A DNA stretch of 64,000 bases from Cordylochernes scorpioides (Eukaryota; Arthropoda; Arachnida; Pseudoscorpiones; Chernetidae): positions 140,019,505 to 140,083,504 of the forward strand of contig CP092865.1 of NCBI GenBank assembly GCA_030710605.1. Reading direction: 5' to 3'. Under the pieces are notes generated by a model, which saw nothing but the letters and a program-made list of their open reading frames with translations, was not told where the DNA came from and made no database searches. Position numbers and translations under genes: made by a program. Below, piece after piece: positions 32,111 to 42,298 of the stretch (within the stretch, counting starts at the first letter, position 1; each line of letters opens with the position of its first letter).

Positions 32111-32222
32111 ATGGAACCAGCAGGTCCCGGGCAGACTGTGTTGGAAGGAGTCCAGAGGAGCGTCCTTGAGAAGGCTGCAGCTGCGAGACGAAGACAACAA
32201 AGCTACTGCCAGACGGGAAGTT
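32111..32222 (+). CDS. Possible short GC-rich coding segment
   Basis: An ATG opens a frame of Ala/Arg/Gln-rich sequence (LEGVQRSVLEKAAAARRRQQ) in an island richer in GC than its surroundings. It runs into the duplicated block at about 32230, so any real product is unclear. Not recognised. Confidence 0.15.
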
Positions 32223-32229
32223 TCAAATC

Positions 32230-33310
32230 CACATATTCTCTACCGAATCTCACCGTTTCCACTATAGAATGCAATCATCACTGTATAGAAGTTTGGTTAA
32301 AAGAAACATTCGTGCTTTAATGCTTCAATTTCTTACCTCATCTAATGTTGTTGTTGTCGTGTCCAATGAAGAGCCTCAGATGTCTCCATGCATCTCCATC
32401 ACAGCAGCAGCAATGTTCACTATCTTGGGTGTGTAAAGCTGCTGCTCTGGGTTCATGTCAATTCTCTGTTGTTGTTGTCGTGTCCAATGAAGAGTCTCAG
32501 ATGTCTCCATACATCTCTATCACAGCAATGTCTACTATCTTGGGTGTGTAAAGCTGCTGCTCTGGGTTCATGTAAATTTTCTGTTGTTGTTGTCGTGTCC
32601 AATGAAGAGCCTCAGATGTCTCCATACATCTCTATCACAGCAATGTTCACTATCTTGGGTGTGTAAAGCTGCTGCTCTGGGTTCATGTCAATTTTCTGTT
32701 GTTGTTGTCGTGTCCAATGAAGAGCCTCAGATGTCTCCATGCATCTCTATCACAGCAGCAGCAATGTCCTCTATCTTGGGTGTTTAAAGCTGCTGCTCTG
32801 GGTTCATGTCAATTTTCTGTTGTTGTTGTCGTGTTCAATGAAGAGCCTCAGATGTCTCCATGCATCTCTATCACAGCAATGTCCTCTATCTTGGGTATGT
32901 GAAGCTGCTGCTCTGGGTGTATGTCAATTTTCTGCAAGGCTGCGGGCATTACTGGGCATGAGAATATGTGAGTAAGTGTTATTTCCACATCATCTAATGC
33001 ATATAGGAATTATTATTATCCCTAGTACACGTGGTACAGGCCATAATAATCATGGTGGGTAGTTAGCGACTGTTTTTACTGTAAGTGCACCATATGTGTA
33101 CACATATGGAAAGCAGTTCGACTTTTGCACTTACAAATGTGCCATAGCCCCGTTTGAATACTTGCACTCCCTGGTGGGGTTGACCTTTGCATGAATCGGG
33201 GGTCATTGAAGCATTTTTTATTATTAAAAAAGTGTCCAATGCGGGATTCGATCCCGGGTCGTAGCGGTCGAAAACCAATGGTTCAGACCATCCTTCCATT
33301 GACCCCCATA
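32230..33310 (+). repeat. Duplicated block, copy 2: 121-bp array plus complete SINE-1
   Basis: Same flanks and order as 29885-30835, with five units, two of them shortened by loss of cagcagcag. The SINE at the right end is complete here, so copy 1 was truncated. Confidence 0.95.
33015..33308 (-). mobile_element. SINE-1, full copy
   Basis: The minus-strand head includes ggaaggatggtctgaacc and B box gggatcgaatccc (33243-33255), with the body up to ccctagtacacgtggtacag. Confidence 0.8.
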
Positions 33311-33444
33311 TAGGAATGGTTAGCTGGAAGCATTGCTCGATGCAAATGGAAATGGACATGGAAATCTAATGTCCTAGAAGTCTATATCCATAGTTTTTCT
33401 TAAATATCATAACTGATATTCTATTCTACAAAGTCTGATATGTG

Positions 33445-33612
33445 AAAATTAAGAAAATAATGGCATTTCCTGACCGCTTACATTGGTATTCTAGATGGCA
33501 GAGCGACATCTAGTGGAACAAAAATCAACTAAACGTTGATTTAGTTTGTTCCAAAGATATTTGGTCAAACTAATTTCTTGATAAATCAAAAAAGGTCAAC
33601 CACGTAATGTCG
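33445..33612 (+). mobile_element. Fam-A repeat, diverged
   Basis: ggcatttcctgacc, tagatggcagagcgacatct, gttgatttagtttgttcc and ttgataaatcaa; stem-I-like aaccacgta remains at its end without the rest of the ribozyme. Confidence 0.6.
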
Positions 33613-33644
33613 GATATATAAGCAGAATCGTCCAATACAATATA

Positions 33645-33800
33645 AGAGCTCTATAAAGCGCGGTATAGTAGATTAAACTATCGAAACCGCTGTGAGGGTT
33701 TATCACTGATGAGCCAAACCCTTCTAATATTTTTAATCGCAGTAAGGACAACACAAAGTTTGTTTAATTTAAAAAAAATTGCAATTAGTAGTTTCATTTC
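33645..33800 (+). mobile_element. Fam-B repeat with hammerhead-like block, diverged
   Basis: gcggtatagtagattaaact, atcgaaaccgctgtgagg, tatcactgatgagcc and aacccttct. Core motifs CGAAAC and CTGATGA are kept. The outer hairpin of strand B is agggttt/aaaccct here instead of gggaggg/ccctccc, a different pair of arms that still pairs. Confidence 0.75.
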
Positions 33801-33810
33801 TTATATATAC

Positions 33811-34326
33811 ACTGATGGACAAAACTTAAGGAAGTTGCACCTTTTAGCATGTATATCGGGATTCAGACAATAACTCTGAAAGATACACTCTTGGACAAAA
33901 CTTAAGGAAGTTGTACCTTTTAGCATGTATATCGGGATTCAGACAATAACTCTGAAAGATACACTCATAGACAAAACTTAAGGAAGTTGTACCTTTTAGC
34001 ATGCATATCGGGATTCAGACAATAACTCTGAAAGATACACTCATGGACAAAACTTAAGGAAGTTGTACCTTTTAGCATGCATATCGGGATTCAGACAATA
34101 ACTCTGAAAGATACACTCATGGACAAAACTTAAGGAAGTTGTACCTTTTAGCATGCATATCGGGATTCACACAATAACTCTGAAAGATATTTGATACACA
34201 GTGACCTTTATTGAAGACACACGAGATAACCAAGTATGAACAAAATTGCCTCTGTCTACATCCAAAAAAGTAGATGATTAGACATAAAAGACTTTCAAAT
34301 TCCATAAGTTTTGTCCATGAGTGTAG
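33811..34326 (+). mobile_element. M1 MITE with five 76-bp internal units
   Basis: Begins cactgatggacaaaacttaa and ends ccataagttttgtccatgag-tgta. Each unit restarts with the terminal motif actcatggacaaaacttaag. Both ends are present, with TA beside them. Confidence 0.9.
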
Positions 34327-34615
34327 ATGGCTCGTTATTGTCTTCTAATTTCGTTTGAAGATAAACAAATACTACAGGCAAACAACACAAAACACAACAA
34401 CAAACAAAAACACAACAAAAGATAGTACAATAAGGAAGTATATAGAGAGAGCCTATAGACAGTAAACCATCACAACAAGATGGATAGTAAACACTCGAAC
34501 AGGACGTGTACAGGGGTTGTAGGCGCCCTAGGCGAGATTTCTTGAGAAGTCCTCCCCAATCCCACTTATGCTGCCTCTCTCAACTACTCCTTCTCTTTCA
34601 AATCTTACAATTTTT
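34327..34615. other. Unannotated; A-rich caacaaaacaca segment
   Basis: Low-complexity acaacacaaaacacaacaac near 34380-34420; nothing else is seen. Confidence 0.4.
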
Positions 34616-34619
34616 TCCA

Positions 34620-34925
34620 GCATTTTCGCCAGTTTAATCTACCATATTTAACTGATATCAGATTAAACTGGCGCTTGGAGGGTTCACTACTGATGAGCCA
34701 GAGGCCCTCCCCATAGTCTATGATTGCAATGAAAACATTAGAATATTTATTTTAAGGAAGGAATCAAAATTAAAGAAACTCGTCACCGTCAGCTTTGATT
34801 CCTTTCTCGAAATGATGTCTGGTGATTCCTTCTTTTGTAATATTTATTTTATATCAAAACGAATCATACGCGTCAAAAATAGATTTGTCATAACAGAGAA
34901 GGCGCGCTAATGCATAATACAATGT
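34620..34925. mobile_element. Fam-B repeat, rearranged
   Basis: cgccagtttaatctaccata (inverted) followed by agattaaactggcgcttgga, then actgatgagccagaggccct; the GAAA strand is lost. Downstream at 34860-34915 lies the family end gaatcatacgcgtc and ggcgcgctaatgcat. Confidence 0.7.
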
Positions 34926-35289
34926 ATACAATGGTAATGCATCATACATTATATATTCATCTTTGTGTTAACACAATAGTAAAAGGATAACTTTGTGAGC
35001 TAAGCACATGGAGCTGACATCTTAAAGCCGAGATTGATAGATCAAAAAGCTGCGTTGACTCAATCCATCATGGCATACGTCCAACAGACTTCCATACTCG
35101 GCCGGGAAATCTCGCCAGCACCAAGTCGCTAATTGAAGAGCTAAAATGGCTAAAAGACACGCAATGTTTGTGTTATACCTTCCTATCAAGATTATATCTC
35201 CCAGCTTTGACAAATTAAAAATATAATAATATTCGAAAGGTTTATATATATTTTTTAAAATAGAGTAATCCATAAATAAATATTTAATT

Positions 35290-35395
35290 AAAAAGGCATA
35301 TATTGGATCAAAATATCATTTATTTTACCAATATTTCAGTTGGTCGAACGCCAACCTTTATCAAAGTATTATAACATTTTAAACAAATCTATATA
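35290..35395 (+). mobile_element. Penelope/LTR-terminal-like repeat (CAGTTGG..GAACGCCAACC)
   Basis: gcatatattggatcaaaata, accaatatttcagttggtcg and aacgccaacctttatcaaag. The same unit is a foldback at 38645-38822 and occurs at 47410-47475 and 62530-62640. Confidence 0.6.
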
Positions 35396-35506
35396 TACAA
35401 CAGCACACAAAAAAAACTTAAAAAAAAAAGCTTTTTGTTTTTTGGTCAAATTAGAAAAAAAATATGTATATATCATAAAAAAATTAAATTGAATATAACA
35501 TATATA

Positions 35507-35668
35507 GTAGAACCTCCCTTTAGCGGACACCTCTCCACAAAGGACAGTTTTTATTTGCAAAATTACCATTTTTACAATTTAGTAACTCTCCGGTATGAGG
35601 ATACTTCTCTCTAAAGCCACTTTGGCTCTGCAATTAGGCATCCTTTACAGGGAGGTTATATTAAACTT
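35507..35668. mobile_element. MITE with AGTAGAACCTCCCTTTAGCG ends
   Basis: Left end agtagaacctccctttagcg, right end tttacagggaggttatat, in inverted relation; 160 bp; pogo-like by end style. Confidence 0.7.
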
Positions 35669-35829
35669 TAAAAACATTTTGATCCATTTTGAGGTAAACA
35701 TTATTTCAAATACTCCATCCAATTCGCATTCTGCCATAGTAGGACAACCTGGACAATGACCTTCAGGAAGCTGAATCAAACAATGGATGCCATGTATCTA
35801 GTTAGACCTTGAGGTTTTCGACATCTGTG

Positions 35830-36790
35830 ATGGAGCATTGTTGGTGTTATCTTCCTATTGATTGTGTGTTATTCGGCCATTTCGTCCGTTACAGCGGTCC
35901 CCATTGAATGATTCAGCCTTGTCCATACTGGTATCAACGATATGCTGATGTCTTCCTATTGATTGTGTGGTATTCGGCCATTTCGTCCGTTACAGCGGTC
36001 GCCAGTGAATTATTCAAACTTGTCCATACTGGTATCAAGGATATATGTTACTGATGTCTTCCTATTGATTGTGTGGTATTCGGCCATTTCGTCCGTTACA
36101 GCGGTCCCCATTGAATGATTCAGCCTTGTCCATACTGGTATCAACGATATACTGATGTCTTCCTATTGATTGTGTGGTATTCGGCCATTTCGTCCGTTAC
36201 AGCGGTCGCCAGTGAATTATTCAAACTTGTCCATACTGGTATCAAGGATATATGTTACTGATGTCTTCCTATTGATTGTGTGGTATTCGGCCATTTCGTC
36301 CGTTACAGCGGTCCCCATTGAATGATTCAGCCTTGTCCATACTGGTATCAACGATATACTGATGTCTTCCTATTGATTGTGTGGTATTCGGCCATTTCGT
36401 CCGTTACAGCGGTCGCCAGTGAATTATTCAAACTTGTCCATACTGGTATCAAGGATATATGTTACTGATGTCTTCCTATTGATTGTGTGGTATTCGGCCA
36501 TTTCGTCCGTTACAGCGGTCCCCATTGAATGATTCAGCCTTGTCCATACTGGTATCAACGATATACTGATGTCTTCCTATTGATTGTGTGGTATTCGGCC
36601 ATTTCGTCCGTTACAGCGGTCGCCATTGAATTATTCAAACTTGTCCATACTGGTATCAAGGATATATGTTACTGATGTCTTCCTATTGATTGTGTGGTAT
36701 TCGGCCATTTTGTCCGTTACAGCGGTCGCTATTGAATGATTCAGCCTTGTCCATACTGGTATCAACGATACATGTTACTGATGTCCTTAG
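35830..36790 (+). repeat. 207-bp higher-order tandem repeat (101 + 106 bp subunits)
   Basis: Both subunits start gtcttcctattgattgtgtg and share gtattcggccatttcgtccg. Type 1 goes on with gtccccattgaatgattcag, type 2 with gtcgccagtgaattattcaa and an extra atatgtt. They alternate regularly, so the array grew by 207-bp dimers. Confidence 0.97.
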
Positions 36791-37104
36791 GATGATGTCC
36801 AATGTCCGTCGACTCCATATTCTCAATACCTGGATTAGAACCTACATTCTAATATTCAACTGAACTAAAATCACCCTTTCAAACAAATCCAAGATCCATC
36901 TGGGAATACGTTTCTTTATCAGTTTTAATTTTATGAACTTAAGATTTCAGGCCTATATATTCTTTGAGTTATTGTGTTACTCCTGTCGAATGGCGTATAG
37001 GCTCTATACCTTGAAATCAGTTAATAACAGTAAAACTTCTAATTTTGATCATTTTTTTCACATAGTTAATCACCTTTGTTTATTTTTTTGTACAAAACCT
37101 ATTT

Positions 37105-37378
37105 ATATATTTATAATTGTATGTAATTCTACTGTCCTCAAAGCTTATGTCCATAGTTGATCTAAAATACCCATTCCAAGAATCTAGCATCAGTATCACT
37201 ATAAAAGGAAGATCGAAAAATGCAATATAACAGCGGTATGGTATATTAAATTGGCGAAACAGCTCCACCACTGATGAACCAGGCCCTCCCATTAATTTTT
37301 CCATTGCAGTAAGGGCAGTAGAAATTGTTTAATTTTAAAAATAATCTTACGCGTCTAAAATAGTTTCTAATTTACAAA
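37105..37378 (+). mobile_element. Fam-B repeat with hammerhead-like block
   Basis: ttataattgtatgtaattct, cagcggtatggtatattaaa, ttggcgaaacagctcc, accactgatgaaccagg, gcagtaagggcagtagaaat. Stem I arms (tggt/acca) are intact; stem II has one A-C mismatch; the gggaggg arm is deleted. Confidence 0.85.
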
Positions 37379-37739
37379 ACCTATCTTTTTATCTAAAAGG
37401 AGTGGTTAATTCTCCCTTTAACATATTTTTCTAGCCGATACAGCTTTAGGTCTCTATGTGCCATAGACGAATAAATTTGTGTTATGCTCTTCTGAAGCCA
37501 TTGTCGCCCCCTCTTTGGACACGTAGAGATTTGGAAATAGGTTATAAAATAACAGAAACAACGGTAAAATCATCCTATTTTGTCCTACTAAAATGTAGAA
37601 CCAGTGAGATAACCATTATTTACAGTACTTAATTGTAGAACTGGTGAGATAAGTAGACAAAGCTCTTATCAGTCAAATACTCAGAGAGAGGCTTGTAAGA
37701 TTTTGATTACAAGTACTAATCAGTAAATGTATCTTTTAA

Positions 37740-37970
37740 TTATTAATATCCATACTACCTTCCTATATATCATCAACCTAAGTCCAGTACCCTTAGAAAA
37801 TCTTCCAAGAAATAAACCTGCCTGATATCACCACATGTATTGGACTTCCACTGACATTGTAAATCAAACAAAGAAGAATTTAGTCAGAAGGACAGCCTGG
37901 GTAGTTGGTGACTTCTGTACGTGGCTCCAGGAACCTGGATTATCTAAATAAATAATGTCCATACTATCTT
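37740..37970 (+). mobile_element. LINE 3' end (copy of 55750-55985)
   Basis: Shares atcaacctaagtccagtac, ttggacttccactgacattg, tgacttctgtacgtggctcc and ggattatctaaataaata with 55795-55985. The upstream Cys-rich coding remnant is absent here. Confidence 0.75.
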
Positions 37971-38470
37971 TCTAACATACAAATGATACAAAAGTATCAT
38001 CCATCCACCACGCACGTATATTTAAAAAAAAAAAGATTTTCAAACAGAAATAATGTAGTATATTTTTCTCTCATTATATAGTAGATATTTAAAATATGTA
38101 TATAATAACATGTATATAAAAAATGTATTTAATAATAAATTGTTAAAGTGATAATCCTGTTGAAGGACTGACACAAGTCCAAAAACTTGAAAATAAAAAG
38201 TTGTACAATTTACTTACCTCTGGAAGTTTCATTTATTTTATAATACAATTGTTCTTTCCTTCAAGAACTAATTAGTAATATATGATAAGGCAAAATTTGG
38301 ATTATAAATTGTAAATACAAGGTAATAAGACCAAATCCAAATAAATAGTGTGTGACGGTAACAGCGTTGTTACCATCACCAGACAAAAGTACTGAAGAGC
38401 AATACAGGTACTGTGTTTAGTACCTAGATAAGAACGATAGAGCTCGTATGAATATGTTTTTTTTTTTTTT

Positions 38471-38577
38471 TGCTTATCCCTTGTACACGAGATACAGGTC
38501 ATGATAATCATGGTGGGTAGAGGTAGGAGACTGCTTTTACTCTAAGTGAACCACTTGTCTACACATGTGAAAAGCAT
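38471..38577 (-). mobile_element. SINE-1 tail fragment
   Basis: gatacaggtcatgataatca, tggtgggtagaggtagg, tctacacatgtgaaaagca. Confidence 0.75.
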
Positions 38578-38644
38578 ATGAATATATATATATATGTGTG
38601 AATATCGTTTTGAAAATAGAGCAATCCATAAATAAATATTTAAT

Positions 38645-38822
38645 TAAAAAAGCATATATTGGATCAAAATATCATTTATTTTACCAATATTTCAGTTGGC
38701 TGAACGCCAACCTTTATCAAGGTATTAAAACATTTTAATACCTTGATAAAGGTTGGCGTTCAGCCAACTGAAATATTGGTAAAATAAATGATATTTTGAT
38801 CCAATATATGCCTTTTTATTTA
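38645..38822. repeat. Near-perfect foldback of the GAACGCCAACC repeat
   Basis: About 87-bp arms meeting with only a few bases between them at about 38733-38736. The arm contains atattggatcaaaatatcat, tttcagttggctgaacgcc and aacctttatcaaggtatta. Confidence 0.97.
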
Positions 38823-38889
38823 AATGTATGAATATTTTATGTTGAAAAATACACTTTGTTTTACTGTTTTAAACATCGTTCATTGTAAA

Positions 38890-39322
38890 ATACAATATAA
38901 CGCGGCTGATGATTGTAAAACGAAAATTGAAATTATACCGCGAATGTTTCTTTTATAAAAATCGAAATTTATTTTCAAAGAGAAATAGCGACATTTCTAA
39001 CTTTGAGGATGAGGTATGGAAAGGTGAAACATGAAGAGTGATGGCGAACGGAAAAATAAAAAGTGTCCAGGGGCGGGAATCGAACCCACACCCTTCTGCT
39101 TACCGGGCAGGTGCCTTGTCCACTGCCCGGTAAGCAGAAGGGTGTGGGTTCGATTCCCGCCCCTGGACACTTTTTACTTTTCCGTTCGCCATCACTCTTC
39201 ATGTTTCACCTTTCCATACCTCATCCTCAAAGTTAGAAATGTCGCTATTTCTCTTTGAAAATAAATTTCGATTTTTATAAAAGAAACATTCGCGGTATAA
39301 TTTCAATTTTCGTTTTATTATC
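38890..39322. mobile_element. SINE-2, two copies head-to-head (tRNA heads in the centre)
   Basis: The right copy (plus) has a tRNA-like head (gtggacaaggca in inverted form at the centre, cctgcccggtaagcag, B box gggttcgattccc at 39146-39158) and a body through ttccgttcgccatcactctt to gcggtataatttcaattttc. The left copy is the inverted twin, with its B box at 39075-39087. The two arms are almost identical. Confidence 0.85.
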
Positions 39323-39424
39323 GTTCATTGTGTTTATTAATTGGGTTAGACGCAGGAAGTAACAATGCATGTTCCAGGATTTCTATTGATTTAAATGAGA
39401 TGTGGCATTTCTATACGCTAGCTA

Positions 39425-39755
39425 CCAACTTACTTCTCTTAATATGACATCAATTGGGGGTTGGTGAAGAAGTGGTATAAACCCTTGATTCTCGACAGTC
39501 ATAACCTGGGATCGAATCCAGGATTGGGAACTTTTTTTCTGAAAAGATTGCTTCAATGGCCCTCGATTCTTGCAAAAGTTCAACACCACTAGTGAGTCAA
39601 GTAAAAAAACAAAAAAAAAACCGGGGTTCTGGCAAACTTGTAAGGGCAAAAGTGCTTTCTACATGTGTAAACATGTGGTGCACTTGCAGTAAAAGCAGTC
39701 GCTAACTACTTACCATGCTTATCATAGCCTATGTGTAATTTGGAATAAGTAAAAA
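39425..39755 (+). mobile_element. SINE-1, full copy
   Basis: Head gggttggtgaagaagtggta (A-box side) with ctgggatcgaatccag (B box, 39506-39521), then body gcaaaagttcaacaccac, ggggttctggcaaacttg, agtaaaagcagtcgctaac. Confidence 0.75.
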
Positions 39756-39759
39756 ATAC

Positions 39760-40600
39760 CACCACCACACACACATGACATTAACTGAAATGTGCATGTA
39801 GAAATTAAAAAGAAAATTGATTTTCCAAACGATGACGTCGCAAACTGAAACTCACATTACACAAAATTGGGAAATGTAAGTTAGAGTGTGTTTGGCTTCC
39901 GCAACACGGTCATTCGGGTGGTGTCGAGATTAGATGTACTATCAGCTACATTCTGGGAACAAGAGTATGGTGACGTGTGGATGGATGGTGACACTTTCTG
40001 ACATAGGAGAGAGTAGTTTCAAGCGATCGCTGAGTGTCAAAGGGACGTTTATAACTGATAATGACTTTCTAAGTATCACGAAGTCATTTCAGACATTTAT
40101 TCAGACAATACAAACTTGAAGGAAGATGGTATTCAGGTAACAAAAATATTTTTTTATGGCAAATTCGTCCGATTTTTATCATACCACCTTTGCGTACTGC
40201 ATTGGGGCGATTAACAAATGCAATGTTTTATTGAACTTTTAAAAGGCGAGATTCTCTGATATTTTAATTTTAGAAAATATTTCTAATAACGTAAGTCATC
40301 AGCAACACACTAGTTGACAATCAGGAGATACCTTTGTCGTAATTTATCATCCTGAATCCAGTACAATTTCATTCCTTTAATACTATTTTCTCATTATAAG
40401 TTTAGTTTATCTTGAAAAGTATGGGAGCGAGTCACCAAAACGTTAGCAATATTGTCACGATAGATATGACAAGTTATCAAAAAGCTTAATTAAAAATAAT
40501 TTATTAATTAATTAAACATATATATTGCAAAATGTGTCAAAGGATTTTTCAAGTGGTAATTTACAAGCATGGTAAGGGGTGTTTATGTTTCTTGAGATTC
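39760..40600. other. Unannotated sequence
   Basis: No supported gene or in-window repeat, apart from a weak Fam-A-like end near 40320-40400 (tcaggagatacctttgtcg). Confidence 0.35.
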
Positions 40601-40690
40601 CGGGCTAATTGGCCATTGCGGTAGGTCTTCTAGCCCCAAAAAACCTCAAGGGCGAGGAATCGAACCCCGGTCGCCCGCGTAAAATGGTAA
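40600..40690 (-). mobile_element. tRNA-like SINE head, separate type
   Basis: The minus strand contains a good B box in gaccggggttcgattcctcg. The A-box side (ggctagaagacctaccgcaa) is poorer. The sequence differs from SINE-1 and SINE-2. Confidence 0.45.
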
Positions 40691-41390
40691 GGGGTGATGA
40701 CTATGCAAATATTTACGCGATGATAAGCGACAGATTATTCAAAAATAATTAATCTGTGACAATATTGAATTTAAAAAGTTGTAGTAGATACCTAATCATA
40801 ATCATAATTTCAGCCTGAAAAAAAATGTTTATTTCCTTAGAGTTAAAAGATTAATACAGCAATAATATTCCTATTCACCATAGAAGAAGGAGCACAAGTC
40901 ATGTAGAAGAGCTTCTTTTCAAGAGTACAATCTCATATTGTCAGGAGGACAGAGTATTCCCTCTTATCTTGACTGAACCGACAGGTCGGGGTAAACAGTG
41001 GCGCCACATAGAAGGTAGAAAACTCAGTTCTCCCCTCTTGCTCTAACTGCTGGGTCGATTTGGCTCATGTACATAGTAACTCTTATTTTATATTTAAAAT
41101 CTCTCATATAACTCATTAAATAAATATTTAAAGTAATTCGAAGGCCTAGTTAATTATTTTTCCTCGCGACAATATCATTTTGTATTCGTAGAAGGATATC
41201 TTTCACGAAAGCATGTACCATTGTTCTGTTATAAAGGAAGTTCTTCTCTTCGTCCTGTTTCTTCTATAGTTAAAAGAATAGTTGTAAGATCTGGAAGAGA
41301 ATATGTAGATATGGTGGGAAGCATTGTTGAGATGGAAGGTACCTTATGGAAACTCACCCCTGGCGCATATTACCATTAGAACAGCCCTGG
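40690..41390. other. Unannotated sequence
   Basis: No supported feature. An LTR-start-like inverted text cctcgcgacaatatc is near 41163. Confidence 0.35.
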
Positions 41391-41392
41391 AT

Positions 41393-41570
41393 ACAACATA
41401 CTATAAAATTCAATAGAATAATCTCTTGTATTAATATTTATTTAAAATATCAGGCTTTCAGGGAAAAGTATATTTTAATGAAAAGATACTTTTCCCTGGA
41501 GGCCTGCTATTTTTAATTAATATTGATATAAAGGTATTATTTTATTGAATTTTTATAGTATTGAAGCGGT
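41393..41570. repeat. Foldback repeat
   Basis: catactataaaattcaatag ... caggctttcagggaaaagta at the left and tacttttccctggaggcctg ... tattgaatttttatagta at the right. Single arms occur at 2830-2960 and 43950-44010. Confidence 0.85.
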
Positions 41571-41582
41571 ACAGCAAAGAAT

Positions 41583-41912
41583 ATGAAGATGTGGGCAAGC
41601 CAAGAAAAGAAGGTATGCAGGGCCTCCCCTCTCCACAAGGAAGTGTTGATTGACAGATTCCAGAGGAGGGGGCGGGAGATAAACAGTCCAGCTGGTGCCG
41701 TAGTGAAGGGAAGGAGCCGAGATAGCAGTCGGCTTGAAGGGGGTTTGTGTGCCGAGAGGACATCACAGTCTGTGAAGGAACGTCAGTCTGGTGACATCGA
41801 GATCTGCGGCAAGGAGAAGACGGTGACGAGGAGGATCTCTCTAGTGGCGGACAATGAAGGCAAGTCCATTTACTGGCAAGTACATACTCTGGAAATAAAT
41901 ATACCGTACTAA
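41583..41912 (+). CDS. Unrecognised GC-rich ORF; motif shared with 53950-54140
   Basis: 109 codons, Arg/Lys/Gly-rich. The stretch ERQSGDIEICGKE reappears at about 54050 as KRQSGDIDICGRR in the same relative frame, with both synonymous and conservative differences. That hints at former coding sequence of a repeated element. No domain is recognised. The start is unsupported. Confidence 0.25.
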   Translation: MKMWASQEKKVCRASPLHKEVLIDRFQRRGREINSPAGAVVKGRSRDSSRLEGGLCAERTSQSVKERQSGDIEICGKEKTVTRRISLVADNEGKSIYWQVHTLEINIPY

Positions 41913-42298
41913 GCTGTATCCACAAAGAATCCACATTGTTCTCTTAGAAACCTTGAACGCAAACATCGACGGCTGAGAAGCGTCGTAACAGTATGTTGTA
42001 TCCAGGCCTGTTCCAATGGTTATATGAGCCAGGGATAAGTTTCCATAAAATACCCCCCATAATGGTTAACTCAAGTTAACCATGAATCTATCGCAAAATC
42101 ATTTACTTGAAGCAGAGTCACAAATATATTGTAGCGTATAAATCAATCTTTGTATATCTGAGGTATGAAAGTATTTATTGATGACGTCAGTACGACTAGT
42201 CGACAACTATCAACAAGCCAACCAAACTATCTACAGCTAGGAAATCTTAAACAAGCAAGCAAAGAAATATTTTGAAGATGATTTTACAAATACATATA

